DNA of 64,000 bases from Morella rubra (Eukaryota > Streptophyta > Magnoliopsida > Fagales > Myricaceae). Below are positions 1 to 10,871 of the stretch, piece after piece. The stretch lies in assembly GCA_003952965.2 (NCBI GenBank), contig CM025849.1:7811243-7875242 (forward strand). The letters run 5' to 3'. The position numbers were made by a program, and so were the translations under genes. Under the pieces are notes generated by a model, which did not search any database, was not told the DNA's origin, and saw only the letters and a program-made list of their open reading frames with translations. Positions within the stretch are counted from its first letter, which is position 1. Every line of letters begins with the position of its first letter.

Positions 1-1731
1 CTCTCTCTAGTACATGAATTTTTTATAAGTTTTTAAACAATAGCACATTGATAGGATGGAGGCCAATAATCCTAAGCCCGAATGCCGTTGGGCCTTCAAC
101 ACCCTTCTCGATAGAATGGCTGCGAGCACCCATCTACCTCCAAATTTCTCTAATTCAACCAGTTCAACCCTAACTTGTAAGGAGCCCAGCCCGTGCGACA
201 TTTTTTCCCCAAAGGCAGGTGATCTAGGCATAGTGATTTGGTGTTTTCAATTTGAATTTGAATTTTTAAACACATGTCAAGGCCTGAATGGGGTGATGTG
301 GCAGGAGCAAGCAAAGTGGGCACCTTCCCGTTAGTTAAGTAACGACAGATGGATGGAGGGACCTATTTGTTAAAAAAAGATATACCACAAGGACCGTTTT
401 GTTAAAAGTTGTATCTCATGCTAAATTGTAAAAGTCGAATACCATAGGTACCTGTTCGATAATTAAGCATTAAATTTATGACCAAAAACAACGAAACATT
501 AGCAATAACAATACCATCCGTAATGGTTACAGTATGTAAAAACTGGCACCTGCAAGGCCGGTTACTACTGCCTATAGGTGTCACAATATAGACATCGGCC
601 TTAGTTGTAGCAGTGTTGATTTTGGCTAAACGGGCACTATTTTTTACCATGAATCACCCCTAACTTGCATTGAACTTTATACTTTTTATCTAGTTTTTTA
701 TGACATTGTACCCTCCAACTATCAACTTATCTAGTATACTATCCAAAACTACAATTACTTTTGATGGGAGTGAAACCACGTGTGGTGTACATGTATACTT
801 TGGTCTTAAGCAGTGGCGGATACGGGGCCACCGCCCCCCTCCCAAAAAATCCCAGAACCCACCCCCAAAATATAAATTTTTTAATCAAAATTACATTTTT
901 GCCCCACATAAACTTCAAAATAATCCCTACAAATCTTATGTTCGGCAATCTTTAGGAAATTAGCTTAATTTATAAAAAAATATTTTTACAGTACCTAAAT
1001 AAGACTTTTATCTTTTTCTTTAAATTTAGGGTTAAATACACTTTGCACCCTCTATGTGTGGGGGTGTTGACACATTGCATCCCAATGTTTTATTTTTGAG
1101 ACAATGAGCCCATTATGTTATCTCACCCAACGATTTGCACCCCGAAATAAAATTAGGCATCAAATTAGAAGGTAATCGTTTACACGTGTCTCTCACGTGA
1201 CCTCAGTAGGTATGATTACCATCTAAAATTGCCATTAAACCATTTCAATTGTAATTCAAAAAGAAAGAATATTATACATTATTATATGCGTTATGGTTTT
1301 TTATTATCACTAGGGGCATAGTTCAATAAATATATATGTTCAAATTTTTAATATAATTTTTTATCTTAAAAATTATATTTATAAAATTTTTATTTTTATT
1401 ATATATAAAATAAGATATATAATTAAGAATTAAAATATTCAGCCCCTCCTATGACAAATCCCTGGCACTGGCATTGGCACTGGTTTGGTCTTGCGCTGGC
1501 CTGGAACTGATTGGGCAGAGATGAGAACAAAGAATGGCGTGCCTCCGTGCCTCCAGAAGGGAAAATAATGACATTGAAGAAAAAAGGTAACAGTAACTTT
1601 GTCGATTGAGACGAGAGGCAAAAGGTTTCAAGTCGTGCTGAGGTGTTTTGATGAAGGTGGAATGGTAGAGTACCGTCCACTTGTTGGTAGCAGTACTGAA
1701 AGGTTTGGATGCTTTAGGCCTCGAGAAGCCG
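1..1731. other. Duplicated non-coding flank with MITE remnants
   Basis: No gene is seen. Bases 1-1010 are a diverged copy of 55371-56530 (same order of motifs, beginning at the end of a CT tract), so this is the downstream flank of ankyrin gene copy A as repeated in unit D. From about 1025 the match stops and an AT-rich stretch begins whose start (phrases of the type 'gggttaaatacactttgcaccc') resembles one terminal repeat of a Mutator-type MITE; its partner end was not found. Short open frames here have no recognisable domain. Bases 1690-1731 resemble 50811-50840 and form the target into which the following CACTA element inserted. Confidence 0.6.
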
Positions 1732-2103
1732 CACTACAAGAAAAAGCCTCATCAGCCACGCGTGGTTTACTTATCGTCAGCAAGTGTTCAAGCTTTCTCC
1801 ATGCGAACTTGTAGCCATCGAGTCTAAAGGCGAGAAAAAAAAATGCAATAAAAAGCCTTATTAGCCACGCGCGGTTTACTAATTGTCAGCAAAATTCCAG
1901 CTTTCTCCACGCAAATTTGTAGCCGTCGACACTACAAGAAAGTTTAGCCACGTACTCTTTCCGTTTCGTCACTGAAAGAATTTGGTTTCAAATCGAATCG
2001 ACTTTCGCGGTTTTCATTTAGCGCCCAGCTTCTTGCTCCTGCAACAATCTCCTCTGTCAAATTCTTCTCCTTGCCAGCCGCTCACTTCTCTCTTCTCTTC
2101 TCC

Positions 2104-2106
<3 letters not shown>

Positions 2107-2160
<54 letters not shown>
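2107..2160. repeat. CT microsatellite
   Basis: A run of about 27 CT dinucleotides, interrupted once, inside the CACTA element. It belongs to the module shared with the second gene-carrying CACTA element, where a shorter CT run stands at 33862-33890. Long CT tracts of this kind are common in plant 5' leaders. Confidence 0.9.
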
Positions 2161-2163
<3 letters not shown>

Positions 2164-2737
2164 CTCTTCTTTCGGTTTCATTGCCATTGCCGATGTGATT
2201 TTGAGACCTATTTGTAATTGGAACAGAATGAAGATTTTCCTTGGTCTCAAGCTCGAAGCAATCACTGCCAAAATCCTTGCCGGTGTTAGGTAATTCGATT
2301 TTCCTTTCGGTTGAAGAGAAGTCTTTGCTACAAAAAGCATAGGCGGTGAGATTTAGTCCATGTTTGCCCATTTCTAAGAGATATTGAATTGTTCCGTTAG
2401 CCCCTGCTTTGGAAAAGTTAATTTGTGCTAATTTTTTGGACACATTGATGTTGAGTTTTCATGGGAAAGCATCTTTTGAATGTGGATAATAATAATATTG
2501 GATCAATTTAAAAGAAATCAGTATATAATTGATTTTTACCCTGTTTTCTCTTGCTCTTTATGTGCGCAGTTTGGTACCAGTTATTAAGCTTGAAGCTGAC
2601 TCATTTTATATTTGCTACTCATTTCTTTCTCTGCTGACAAGTACTTAATTTATTTGGTTATATATAGTATTGTTAAAGGAGGATAAAAGTTGCTTGAGCT
2701 ATTGTGTGGCATTTGATACTCTTAATTCTGCTGTAGA

Positions 2738-3121
2738 TGATAAAAGGATCTCAAAGGTGGGATATTGTTTTCCCAAAGGCTCTTCACTCTCTTAGTTTTG
2801 CCTCTTCAATTTGTAGTGGTTTTACATCACATTATACTGGAGTGTGTTTCCTGATCACCGTGAAATTTCTATTGCCCTATTTTGAAGACAATGAGTTACG
2901 CCTAGTACCTGGAGATGAGTTGCTGCAGTAGTTTTAAGGAGATGCAGCTCACCTGGCATGGCAGTCAGTGGGGCATGTGGTACATGTTCTCTATTACTAG
3001 CATCTCTTTTGGTTACTACAGTTTCTGATAATAAATTGTTATCAGGTTTATTTTGGTGTGTGCCCCTAGCAATGTGGCTGTTGACCAACTAGCTGAAAAG
3101 ATAAGTGCCATTGGATTAAAG
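2738..3121 (+). pseudogene. Captured fragments of the nonsense-mediated-decay helicase UPF1
   Basis: Three pieces read as plant UPF1 (ATP-dependent RNA helicase of nonsense-mediated mRNA decay) in the right order. About 2738-2772 gives a RWDI segment. About 2878-2990 gives DNELRLVPGDEL and then GDAAHLAWQSVGHV, with in-frame stops between them (codons TAG and TAA near 2929-2936). 3046-3121 gives VCAPSNVAVDQLAEKIS, the conserved stretch just after the Walker A region of superfamily-1 helicases. The last piece has an AG acceptor before 3046 and a GT donor after 3121, so exon borders were captured with genomic introns. The Walker A motif and everything after the third fragment are missing. It cannot encode a helicase. 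This is a transposon-carried gene fragment; a degraded retrocopy is excluded by the introns. Confidence 0.8.
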
Positions 3122-4813
3122 GTGAGGAAGCAGGGCCTTGCTTGCAGTTAGCCCAATTCTATAAAATTAATCCTCTTTGTATTCTATTCTTGTTGATTGC
3201 TTATTGCCATTTTTGACAATGACTTCCTTTTCCTTTTTGTGACATTTTTTGTTGGATGGATTTATTCGAAAGAAAAGTGACATGTATGTGATCGTCATTG
3301 GCTTAGAAAATTTTTTGAGAGTAGGTAGTGCCTATTATGTCTTGAGGCCTATTCTGAAATTCTCCAACCTGAAAAAGACATGATTAGGAAGTTGATTTGA
3401 ATTCCTTAGGGGAGTGCATATTATTTCATATTTTTTTGTTTTTTATTTTGCATTTAATTGAAATGATTCTATTCCTGGTTGAAAGGCGTATTCTCATATT
3501 CTGTCTCCTTTTACAACTTCTAAAATCTTAGTCTGGCTTGTAAGATAGGTTGTCCAATGCTTATGAGTTGAAAATTTAGAGCAGATAGTTTGATGGTTCG
3601 CTTGGTTATCTGGACTTATAACATTTTGAGCAAATGTAAACCTCTCTGGATCTCTATATATTCTCCTGATTATTTTTTTGTTCTCTTTCAGTCTGCTGTT
3701 AAGTCTTATAATTTGTGGTTGTTATGTGTATACAAATTCCAAAAGAAGTTATGGAAAATGATGTGCAAATTATAGTATAATTCTAAGGAACAGATGCAAC
3801 TACCAAGCCCAAACTTTGCAAGTTTTCCTAAACTTCTATTAAGTACTTAAGAATTCAGCCATTGTTGTATTTCCTTTGGTGCAGAGCGTCTGCTTAACTA
3901 CAAGATTTCCTTACATTTAAGCCAAAGAGTTGATAGATGGAGAAATATATACACTTGTTGTGTGCTAATAGATTTCCTACATTTACAGGAATATTCTCAA
4001 GCACTTGATGTGCACCACAAATTTGGAAGGAATACAAAGACATTCGGATATAGAGATTCCATAGAAATACAACAGCACACAAAATACATAACAACCTAGC
4101 ACTAGTGATGCCGAAGGTTCTGGAGCTGCAGCTGACTTGGAGGATGCTTGAGTTGTAGCTGACTTGGAGGACACTTGCTGAGTCGATTGCTGGAGTTCAG
4201 TGAAGAAAATTCTACATAATTTATCATGTATACATCCCCTGTTGCTTTTCTTCATATCCAAATTTTGGCTGAATCTTCTGTGTAATTCATTTATAACGCT
4301 CTTTGTAAAACTCAGGGGAAAATTGCTGAAAAAATATCAAAATGAAACAATCCATTCGACTGTTCTAATCAAATACAACATTGTTGTCAGCCCATCGATT
4401 TTTCTATTTTCGGTCAAGAATGTTTATTCCCCACGTTTTTTCTATTGTCGTTGGCGAAAACCATGGAATTAATGACGTCTTATGGATTGTCGGCGTATGA
4501 TATCTTCAGCGACTACAAATATGGAACTTGTTGCCGGCGTTAAGAAATCATCGACAAAAAATCGCTCACTCTCGACGAGACACCAGTTGTCAGCAACGAC
4601 ACAACCTCGACGGAAGTGGGTTGCTTATTCTGACGTATTTCATGGGCGAGAAAGGCACCGCATCAGTGATGATGAGCCACAATTGTCGGGTTACGTCTCT
4701 CTGGACGCGGCAGACACGACGATGAAAAATCGTGGCCAAATCCCTTTCTCGACGATTTTGAAGGCTTTTTACGACGACTGCTATCGTGGGCAGAGAACGG
4801 ATTTGTTGTAGTG

Positions 4814-6483
4814 CCAGTATTGCTGGACATAACTCATTGGGCCAGTTGGTAAATTGTAATATATAGACTTGACCCAAGAAGCAAGGGGCATTATCCACCT
4901 CGAAACATACTGCTAACTTGGCCATCAAAATCTCAATTTTTTTTAGTTCAGGATGTATAAGACTTCAGTTATTTAGTGAAGTATACTATTCATGGGCTTT
5001 TGGAGTTTGCGGAGTCAATATTGTTGTGAAAGAGCATATTGGGACGAATGATTTAGAAATTTAAGGCTGCAGTTATAATATTTAATGTGATGTACTATTA
5101 ATGTCTGAAATTTGCATGCATTCTCAAATAATTTTTTTTCGAGCATCATTAAAAGTTCTTTATCATGATTAAAAAATATGGTAGCTTTTAAAAAATCATG
5201 TTTAAACCCTATTAGCACCTAGAGAGGTGAATAGGTGCTACCCCTCTATTTAAAACTCAATAACAATTTTAGAATAAATCCTAAAATTGTTGAGTTTAGA
5301 TTTGAATAAATTTTAACTCAATCAACATAATAAGCAGTGCAGCAGGGAATATTAAATCAAATACCAATGAGACAAGAATTTTGTTGACTAAGTGAAAAAC
5401 CTTTGAACTACCATTCAAAAAAAAAAAAAAAAACCACTCCCATTACTTGTCTCTTACTACCCTGAAGTAATCTAAGTAATCTAAGTTAGACTCATTGCCT
5501 GCGGTTAACCCTCAACCCTTAAGGTTTTCTTATAAACTTTTTAAGAAAGACCTGTCAAACTACTTCAACATTTTGAAGGCAAGATCTTTAAAGGATTTTC
5601 TTTCACAAGTGAGGCTTGAATAAAAAGTGGAATGAAATTTTGAAAGGACAGAAAATTTTCAAATTCCAAATTTTTAAAAATTGTAATTATAAAAGCAGGG
5701 AAATATTTCAAAATCGTAATTTCGAAATTTTCTAGAGATTTTGTTGGTCCAACTCCTTGTTTTTAGTTCTTCATCTTGACAATGTCCTTATCCTTTCAAA
5801 CTTTAAAAGTCTCTTTAATCTTTTGAACACTTTGGCTAAACTCGATTTGAATTTAAAATTTGACACCGAATTAGGCTCAGCTTTTCAGATAATAAACATT
5901 TACATTTCAAGGTGATAAATGCTAATATGAAAGAAATGAATATAATTCAAAATAAATTGTTGATATGTAAGAATCTATTTTGATAGAGTGCCCTAGAAAT
6001 TCCAGAGGATCTTCATTCTTAGTACAGATAACTTGCACTGTGGTAAAGAAATTTAGCACGATCAGTACATTTATCAAATTGTGAGGTTTTAATACCAATA
6101 AAGGAGATATTTAGCTAATTTTAAATGTTTAGGAGTAATTTCCTAATAAAACGATTCCTATATAAGTTTTGAGAATGACACTACACCCTTATAACTAATG
6201 CCGAATACTCATAATTAAGCTTGTTGGTTTGACGAAACTAGTGACACTTTTTTAGGTAAATTCTAAGGTGCTTTATTTGATTATGAATCATAATATCCTT
6301 CTCAAAGTGCTAATCAAAATGAAAAAAGAAAAAAAAATTAAAGTATACAAAGATATGATCAAAAGCTATTAAAAGTTCCCCAATCCACTGTCAGGAAAGA
6401 GCAATAAACATCTCATTAGTTTGAGAGAATGTTTCTCTATGGGTGGAACTTGTTCATCATACAAAATTAGACAAGGAACAAAA
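4814..6483. other. Downstream flank of copy A with an LTR-retrotransposon relic
   Basis: No gene is seen. 4830-5100 matches 56760-57030 of unit D. From about 5110 to 6110 copy A holds roughly 1 kb that unit D lacks. This begins near a self-complementary stretch (5209-5240, 'cacctagagaggtgaataggtg') and resembles the antisense edge of a plant LTR retrotransposon, with no coding capacity left. Homology to D resumes near 6165 and runs into the last exon of copy A. Confidence 0.55.
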
Positions 6484-9400
6484 TTAAACCCACCGCTCCA
6501 TTTTCTTTTTGAATATCCCTGGTCCATAAGTTGACATGGTCATGTCCACAAGAAGTGGAAATTGCATTAATACAAAAAGAGTGACTGGAAGACTGGCTAA
6601 ACAAATTATAGGCAGAACAATAGATGACTTTCCGCGAAGCATTATTAAAAGAGTAGCAGAGAATGCGACCATCATAGTTGTGATGGAAAAAAAGAGAGCA
6701 AATAGGCCTATTATCATTTTCTTGGGCAAGGACTTGAGAAAATCGTCCTCTGCATAACGTGCCGTTAAGATTCCCAGAAACATCAATACCGAAGCTGAGG
6801 AAGAGAACAATGATAGAGAGTCGAATATCACGAAGAGTATGAACACCTTTTTGTCTAGGAACATTGGCAAGCCTGTGTTTTGATCATTACCGCCTGGAAC
6901 AGTAAAGGCTGCAGCAAACATAATTGTGACTATGAGAGCACCTACGACTGTACAGGAACTTGCCGTATTCTTCATCCATTCCTCCCCTTTTTTCATTAAC
7001 TCCTCATGGTTCCGTGTAAACAATTGTCTGGGAGTCAAACTACCACTGTTTAAAGCTTTCTGAAGCATAGGAGGGGAAAGTCTCTCCACTTCCTACATTG
7101 TTAAGCAAAATCTTAAGAGAGAAAAGATTACCAAAATATTGTCAATATTAGAACTACCAAAATGTTGAGGAAGATGAGAAGTCCTGTGTATAGGAAGATG
7201 AAGATATGGATGAGTAACCCCTTTGTTTATTCCTAACAAAAAGGGAGTAGTTGATGTTGGAATGGAGAGTTGATGTAAGTTGTTTTAATCAAGAGAAAGT
7301 TGTTTTGAAATTCCCTTAGAGAAAGCTGTTTAAATTCAAGCTAAGTGTTAACCATTCAGAGAGAGAGTTAACCAAGTAATTGAGGTAAAGTCTTATTGAC
7401 CATAAAGTTTGTGACTTTAATCAAAGTGTGTGATTATTGACTGAGTCTTGAGATGATTGACATATTGCAAATGTATTCATATTGAACTCATTAATTGTGT
7501 ATTTGACTTGAAATTTCCTCATATAGGTGCATAAGATTTTAAATTCCTATTCACCCCCTCTAGGTAATTGTACAGTCTAAACCATGTCCCACAAGTATGA
7601 GGATTTAACCGTAACTTGGAAAACACAGAGGAAACTATATGCAATAAATAGAGAGCGTATAACCAAGACATGATGGTAGATGTAAAATGAGAGAGCTGAC
7701 CTTAAACCACTGAAGTTCTCTTTGCATTTGCAAAGCTGCACCTGGGATGTGTTGAATTGGAGTGGACTCTGTAAATATCCCAGCTATGTGTAATATATTG
7801 TTGTAACTTGTGTCAGAGCCAGATAGTGAAGTTTTAATCTGCTGTAACCCGTAGATGAGGCTAAAAATTTTTGCTTGACGATGTAGGACAGCGAGCATAA
7901 ATATAGTTCTTTTTGTTGGAAATTCAATGACGTACAGAAGGTCTGGATTTGCTCTCACTATCTCATAAACAAACTCAAAGTTTCCCTCCTTGATAGCACG
8001 GAAGATTGCTGCATAAACTCCACCCTTACTCCTCGCTTCAGCATTCAAATTTGATATCGGTTTGCACATGCGGGACAAAAGTTCATGCGAGTGGGCATGG
8101 AGCAACTTCATTTCACTTAATTGCTTGAATACTTTTTCAACAATATCAAACCATGCATGTCAATTTAACTTAAATAAAAAAAAATCAAAATAAAAAAGAA
8201 GAATAAGAAAGTTCAAAATTAATCAATAAGTGACATTAATATAATAATTCAACAGATTAGAATATTACCCGAAAGTAGATTTGGATCTAGTTGCTGAAAG
8301 AGAGCTCTTGCTGCAAAGTAGACATGAATTTTTTTTTATCACACATGATAATCAAAACATAAAAAATAAAAGCAAAAGAATTGAGTGTTTAGTATATATA
8401 CGAACATACTATCTATACAATTGTAGGCATATCCCTTGCCATTACTAATATCTCTTGCTCCGTAATTAGTAGTAATTAAAGGAACTTCCTACTAGAATCA
8501 GCCAAACCCATATAATCCTGGCCATGCGCGACATGGCATGTCCTTTCTTTCTATATATTGACTTGTTATGAACATATGAAGCAAGAAAAAGAAAAAGGAG
8601 GTCTGCTTCATGCATAGTCACTTTGAGCCTTCTAACTACCATACAATAAAGGTGTCTAACTACCAATCTTGACACATTGAGTTCAAGAATTATCAAATTT
8701 GATCAGATCTTTTTTAGTGGTGCAAATTAATGAAATTTGGTAGTTTTTGAACTCAATGTGTAAAGGTACTTGAGACCCATGTTTAATATTGCTTTAAAGT
8801 TAGAAAGCTCATACTTACTTTTCCCATCATTTTTAATAATTGAAACAATGTCACTCTTTAGTTACAAATCTTTTTGTTATGGAAAACACCCTTGTGGTCA
8901 GAAACTTTTGAGTGACAAAAAAAAAAAAGCATCACAATTAAGAAAAGAGACCGTAGATAGGAAATTAAGAAAGTTTACCGAACAACTCACCTGATGTTCT
9001 GTTAGTTTTTTCTTGAAGGTTTTGAATGTTGACACGAATTTCAGCAGTTGCACGAGATGGTCGAATGTGAATCCCTTCCAAGAACGAAAAAAAGAAAGGC
9101 CAATGAATATCGAATAATAATTGGCAATTGGTGCAATTTTCTTTTCATCACAAGCTAAAGAGAATGATACTAACAGGAGTAAATCCAGCGCTTCCAAAAC
9201 ACAAACTTCTTTCCGCTTGGGAATGCATCAGGCGTAGAAGCCAACACGTACAAGGGGGAGCGTTGCTCTCTGTCTATAGCAAAAGCTAAATTTGGGCGAC
9301 GTCGAATTAAATCCACAGCAATATCTATTTTTTTGTATACCATGCATACAGAACAACAAACAAAAGGAGAATTATATTTCAAAGAGTCCAAAGTCATCAT

Positions 9401-9953
9401 AGATAACATCTAATCTAAACAAATGGTCAGACAAAAACTTCTTACCTAAAGTTAGAGTGTATATAGCGAAGGAAATAAGTGAGGCACCATGGTGACCTTT
9501 TTCCGGCTCTAGATCCATCAGCGGCGTTCGACGATAGAGATAGCGAGACAATTCTTTAGAATCGAAACACATAGATATAACAACTGGAATGCTCCCAACG
9601 GATTTCTCTGGAATGCTGACCAACTTTGGATTTTTGTCAATCATGCACTGTATCATCCGAAAATCTCCACTGGAAGTTGCCCTAGCTAGAGCTGTATATC
9701 CTTCAACATCTTGCATTTCTAAGGTTTCGTTGGACATGATTCTCTCTACCAGCTCCTTCACTATATGTACATGCCCAGCAAGAACAGCAATGTGAAGAGC
9801 CGTCTGATCCCCAAATGTGAGTTTCGCACTCGAGGCTTCAGGATGTAGCGCAAGGAAAGCCTTCATTGCATCCAAATCACCATTTCGCACAGCCTTTAGG
9901 AAGGATGCATACTTAAGATAGTCTTGGTTCTTGCCGTCGGCTCTACCTGTCAT
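6484..9953 (-). CDS. Ankyrin-repeat/PGG-domain membrane protein, copy A
   Basis: Exons on the minus strand: 9953-9446, 9324-9175, 9074-8991, 8310-8269, 8131-7701, 7092-6484. All junctions are GT-AG and the phases fit, giving 607 residues with no stop. Residues 1-125 hold ankyrin repeats (DQTALHIAVLAGHVHIV, EGYTALARA). A second ankyrin-like block lies at about 285-400 (NILHIAGIF near its end). The PGG domain (PF13962 type) starts near 445, with VPGGND at about 470 and four predicted membrane helices to the C-terminus. The family (ACD6, ITN1) sits in plasma or ER membranes and acts in immunity and stress signalling; a specific role here is not visible. The start at 9953 lies seven bases upstream of the splice acceptor for exon 2 and is in frame, so a transcript starting inside intron 1 would give this protein. 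The upstream exon 10361-10769 is frameshifted. Confidence 0.8.
7150..7580. repeat. Repeat in intron 6 of copy A, LTR-like
   Basis: This sequence occurs once here, and in unit D it occurs once in partial form (about 58760-58990) and once in full (about 59850-60260), separated by unrelated sequence. Its edge reads 'ttcaccccctctagg', a phrase typical of the edges of plant LTR retrotransposons. It is probably a solo LTR in A and a longer remnant in D, but clean ends and a target duplication were not found. Confidence 0.45.
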
Positions 9954-10360
9954 GTTATTGAAATAGAATTTATTCCTTTTGAAAGACTCTTTTCACCAGA
10001 TGACAACTTTATTCACAAATTACGAAATTCTATACATATTATACCACCGATATGTAGAATTTCATCTAGTCTTTCACATTTTGTGTCATTTGAGCTATCT
10101 TTAAATAATCATAATATTACTCCATGTAACTATATCAAGCAGAAAAATTATTTGAAAAAATAATAGAAACGTTACGTAGTTAGTTACCAAGAACAATAGC
10201 TTGTAAGACCCATTGCAAGTAGAACCAGCAGCTTGTAGGAGTGATCAATTAGCATAATTTCGTTTACAAAAAAATAATTTTAAAACCAACTAAAAAGAAG
10301 AACGGTGTTAGACATGATAACGAACATATATAGAGAGAGAGAGAGAGGTTAGAGAGCAAC

Positions 10361-10769
10361 CTGTATTGTTAGTGAGTTTCCTTGCTCACCTAGAAGTTGA
10401 GTGTTTCCAGTTAGTGCTGGCCTAACCTGTTTGCTTACTGAGATATTTGATGAGCTCCCTAGCTGATCAACCACCGTGTGGCTTTGTTGTGAAGGTTGCC
10501 CATTCAGTTCCGCCAAAGAATACCAAGCATTTCTGGTCGAACTAATTCCTTAATTTGAGAATGAATGTCCGTCCCACATGAAGTGAGAATTGCATCAAAG
10601 CCGCATCATTCTTCTCTCTCCAAGCCTCAAATTCAATTACATCGTCTTCGGGTCTAGGACGTTCTCTAGTTGTTTCAACAACGTCCGAGAGATTATGAGC
10701 CAACAAATAATCTCTTATGGATGCACTCCAGCTTGTATAATTGTCGTTTCCAAGAACTTCAAGAGCCAT
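10361..10769 (-). pseudogene. Gag-like (DUF4219/UBN2-type) first exon of copy A, frameshifted
   Basis: The exon starts with MALEVLGNDNYTSWSASI and continues to EFEAWREKNDAAL, the pattern of the DUF4219/gag-like N-terminus of Copia polyproteins (NY..W, then a short helix-rich segment). It ends at a GT donor (10360-10359). Compared with copies B and D it lacks one base near 10594 and one near 10555, so the frame from the ATG ends at a TAG in the middle of the exon. A third missing base near the donor would restore phase, giving the same 409-nt length as in D. This exon is spliced to the ankyrin exons in the ancestral structure, as shown by copy D where phases match. In copy A it cannot be translated through. 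Confidence 0.7.
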
Positions 10770-10858
10770 TGTGCTTGAAGAAATTTGTTTGTGCTTAATC
10801 TGCAGATATGCAGTGTGTGTTACTAGGTGAAACTTGAACAAATAGCTAGACAGTGTCG

Positions 10859-10871
10859 ATATATATATAGT
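10859..10871 (-). promoter_or_regulatory. TATA box upstream of copy A exon 1
   Basis: On the minus strand the sequence reads CTATATATATATC, about 90 bases upstream of the exon 1 ATG at 10769. The same block, a TATA motif next to 'tagtccatt' or 'tagaccatt', sits at the equivalent place in unit D (63623-63631), in the relic of unit C (about 54090-54105) and in unit B (32711-32726). This supports a shared core promoter. Confidence 0.6.

Larger units (their letters stand above)
1732..4813. mobile_element. Non-autonomous CACTA transposon carrying UPF1 gene fragments
   Basis: The left end reads CACTACAAGAAA at 1732 and the right end is the inverted form (TTTGTTGTAGTG) ending at 4813, as in the plant CACTA (En/Spm) superfamily. 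The subterminal left region is tandemly repeated (about 1740-1820 and 1850-1930), which creates a second CACTACAAGAAA at 1930. The right subterminal region (4450-4813) is rich in CGACGA/TCGTCG motifs. The flanks join to the sequence seen uninterrupted near 50811-50890, which supports these borders. The 3-bp target duplication is CCG on the left and CCA on the right, so it is imperfect. There is no transposase. The interior holds a CT-rich 5' module and UPF1 exon fragments. Confidence 0.75.

Noticed and set aside
2014-2443. Minus-strand frames with long arginine-glutamate repeats
   Set aside because: These are translations of the CT microsatellite and not a protein-coding gene.
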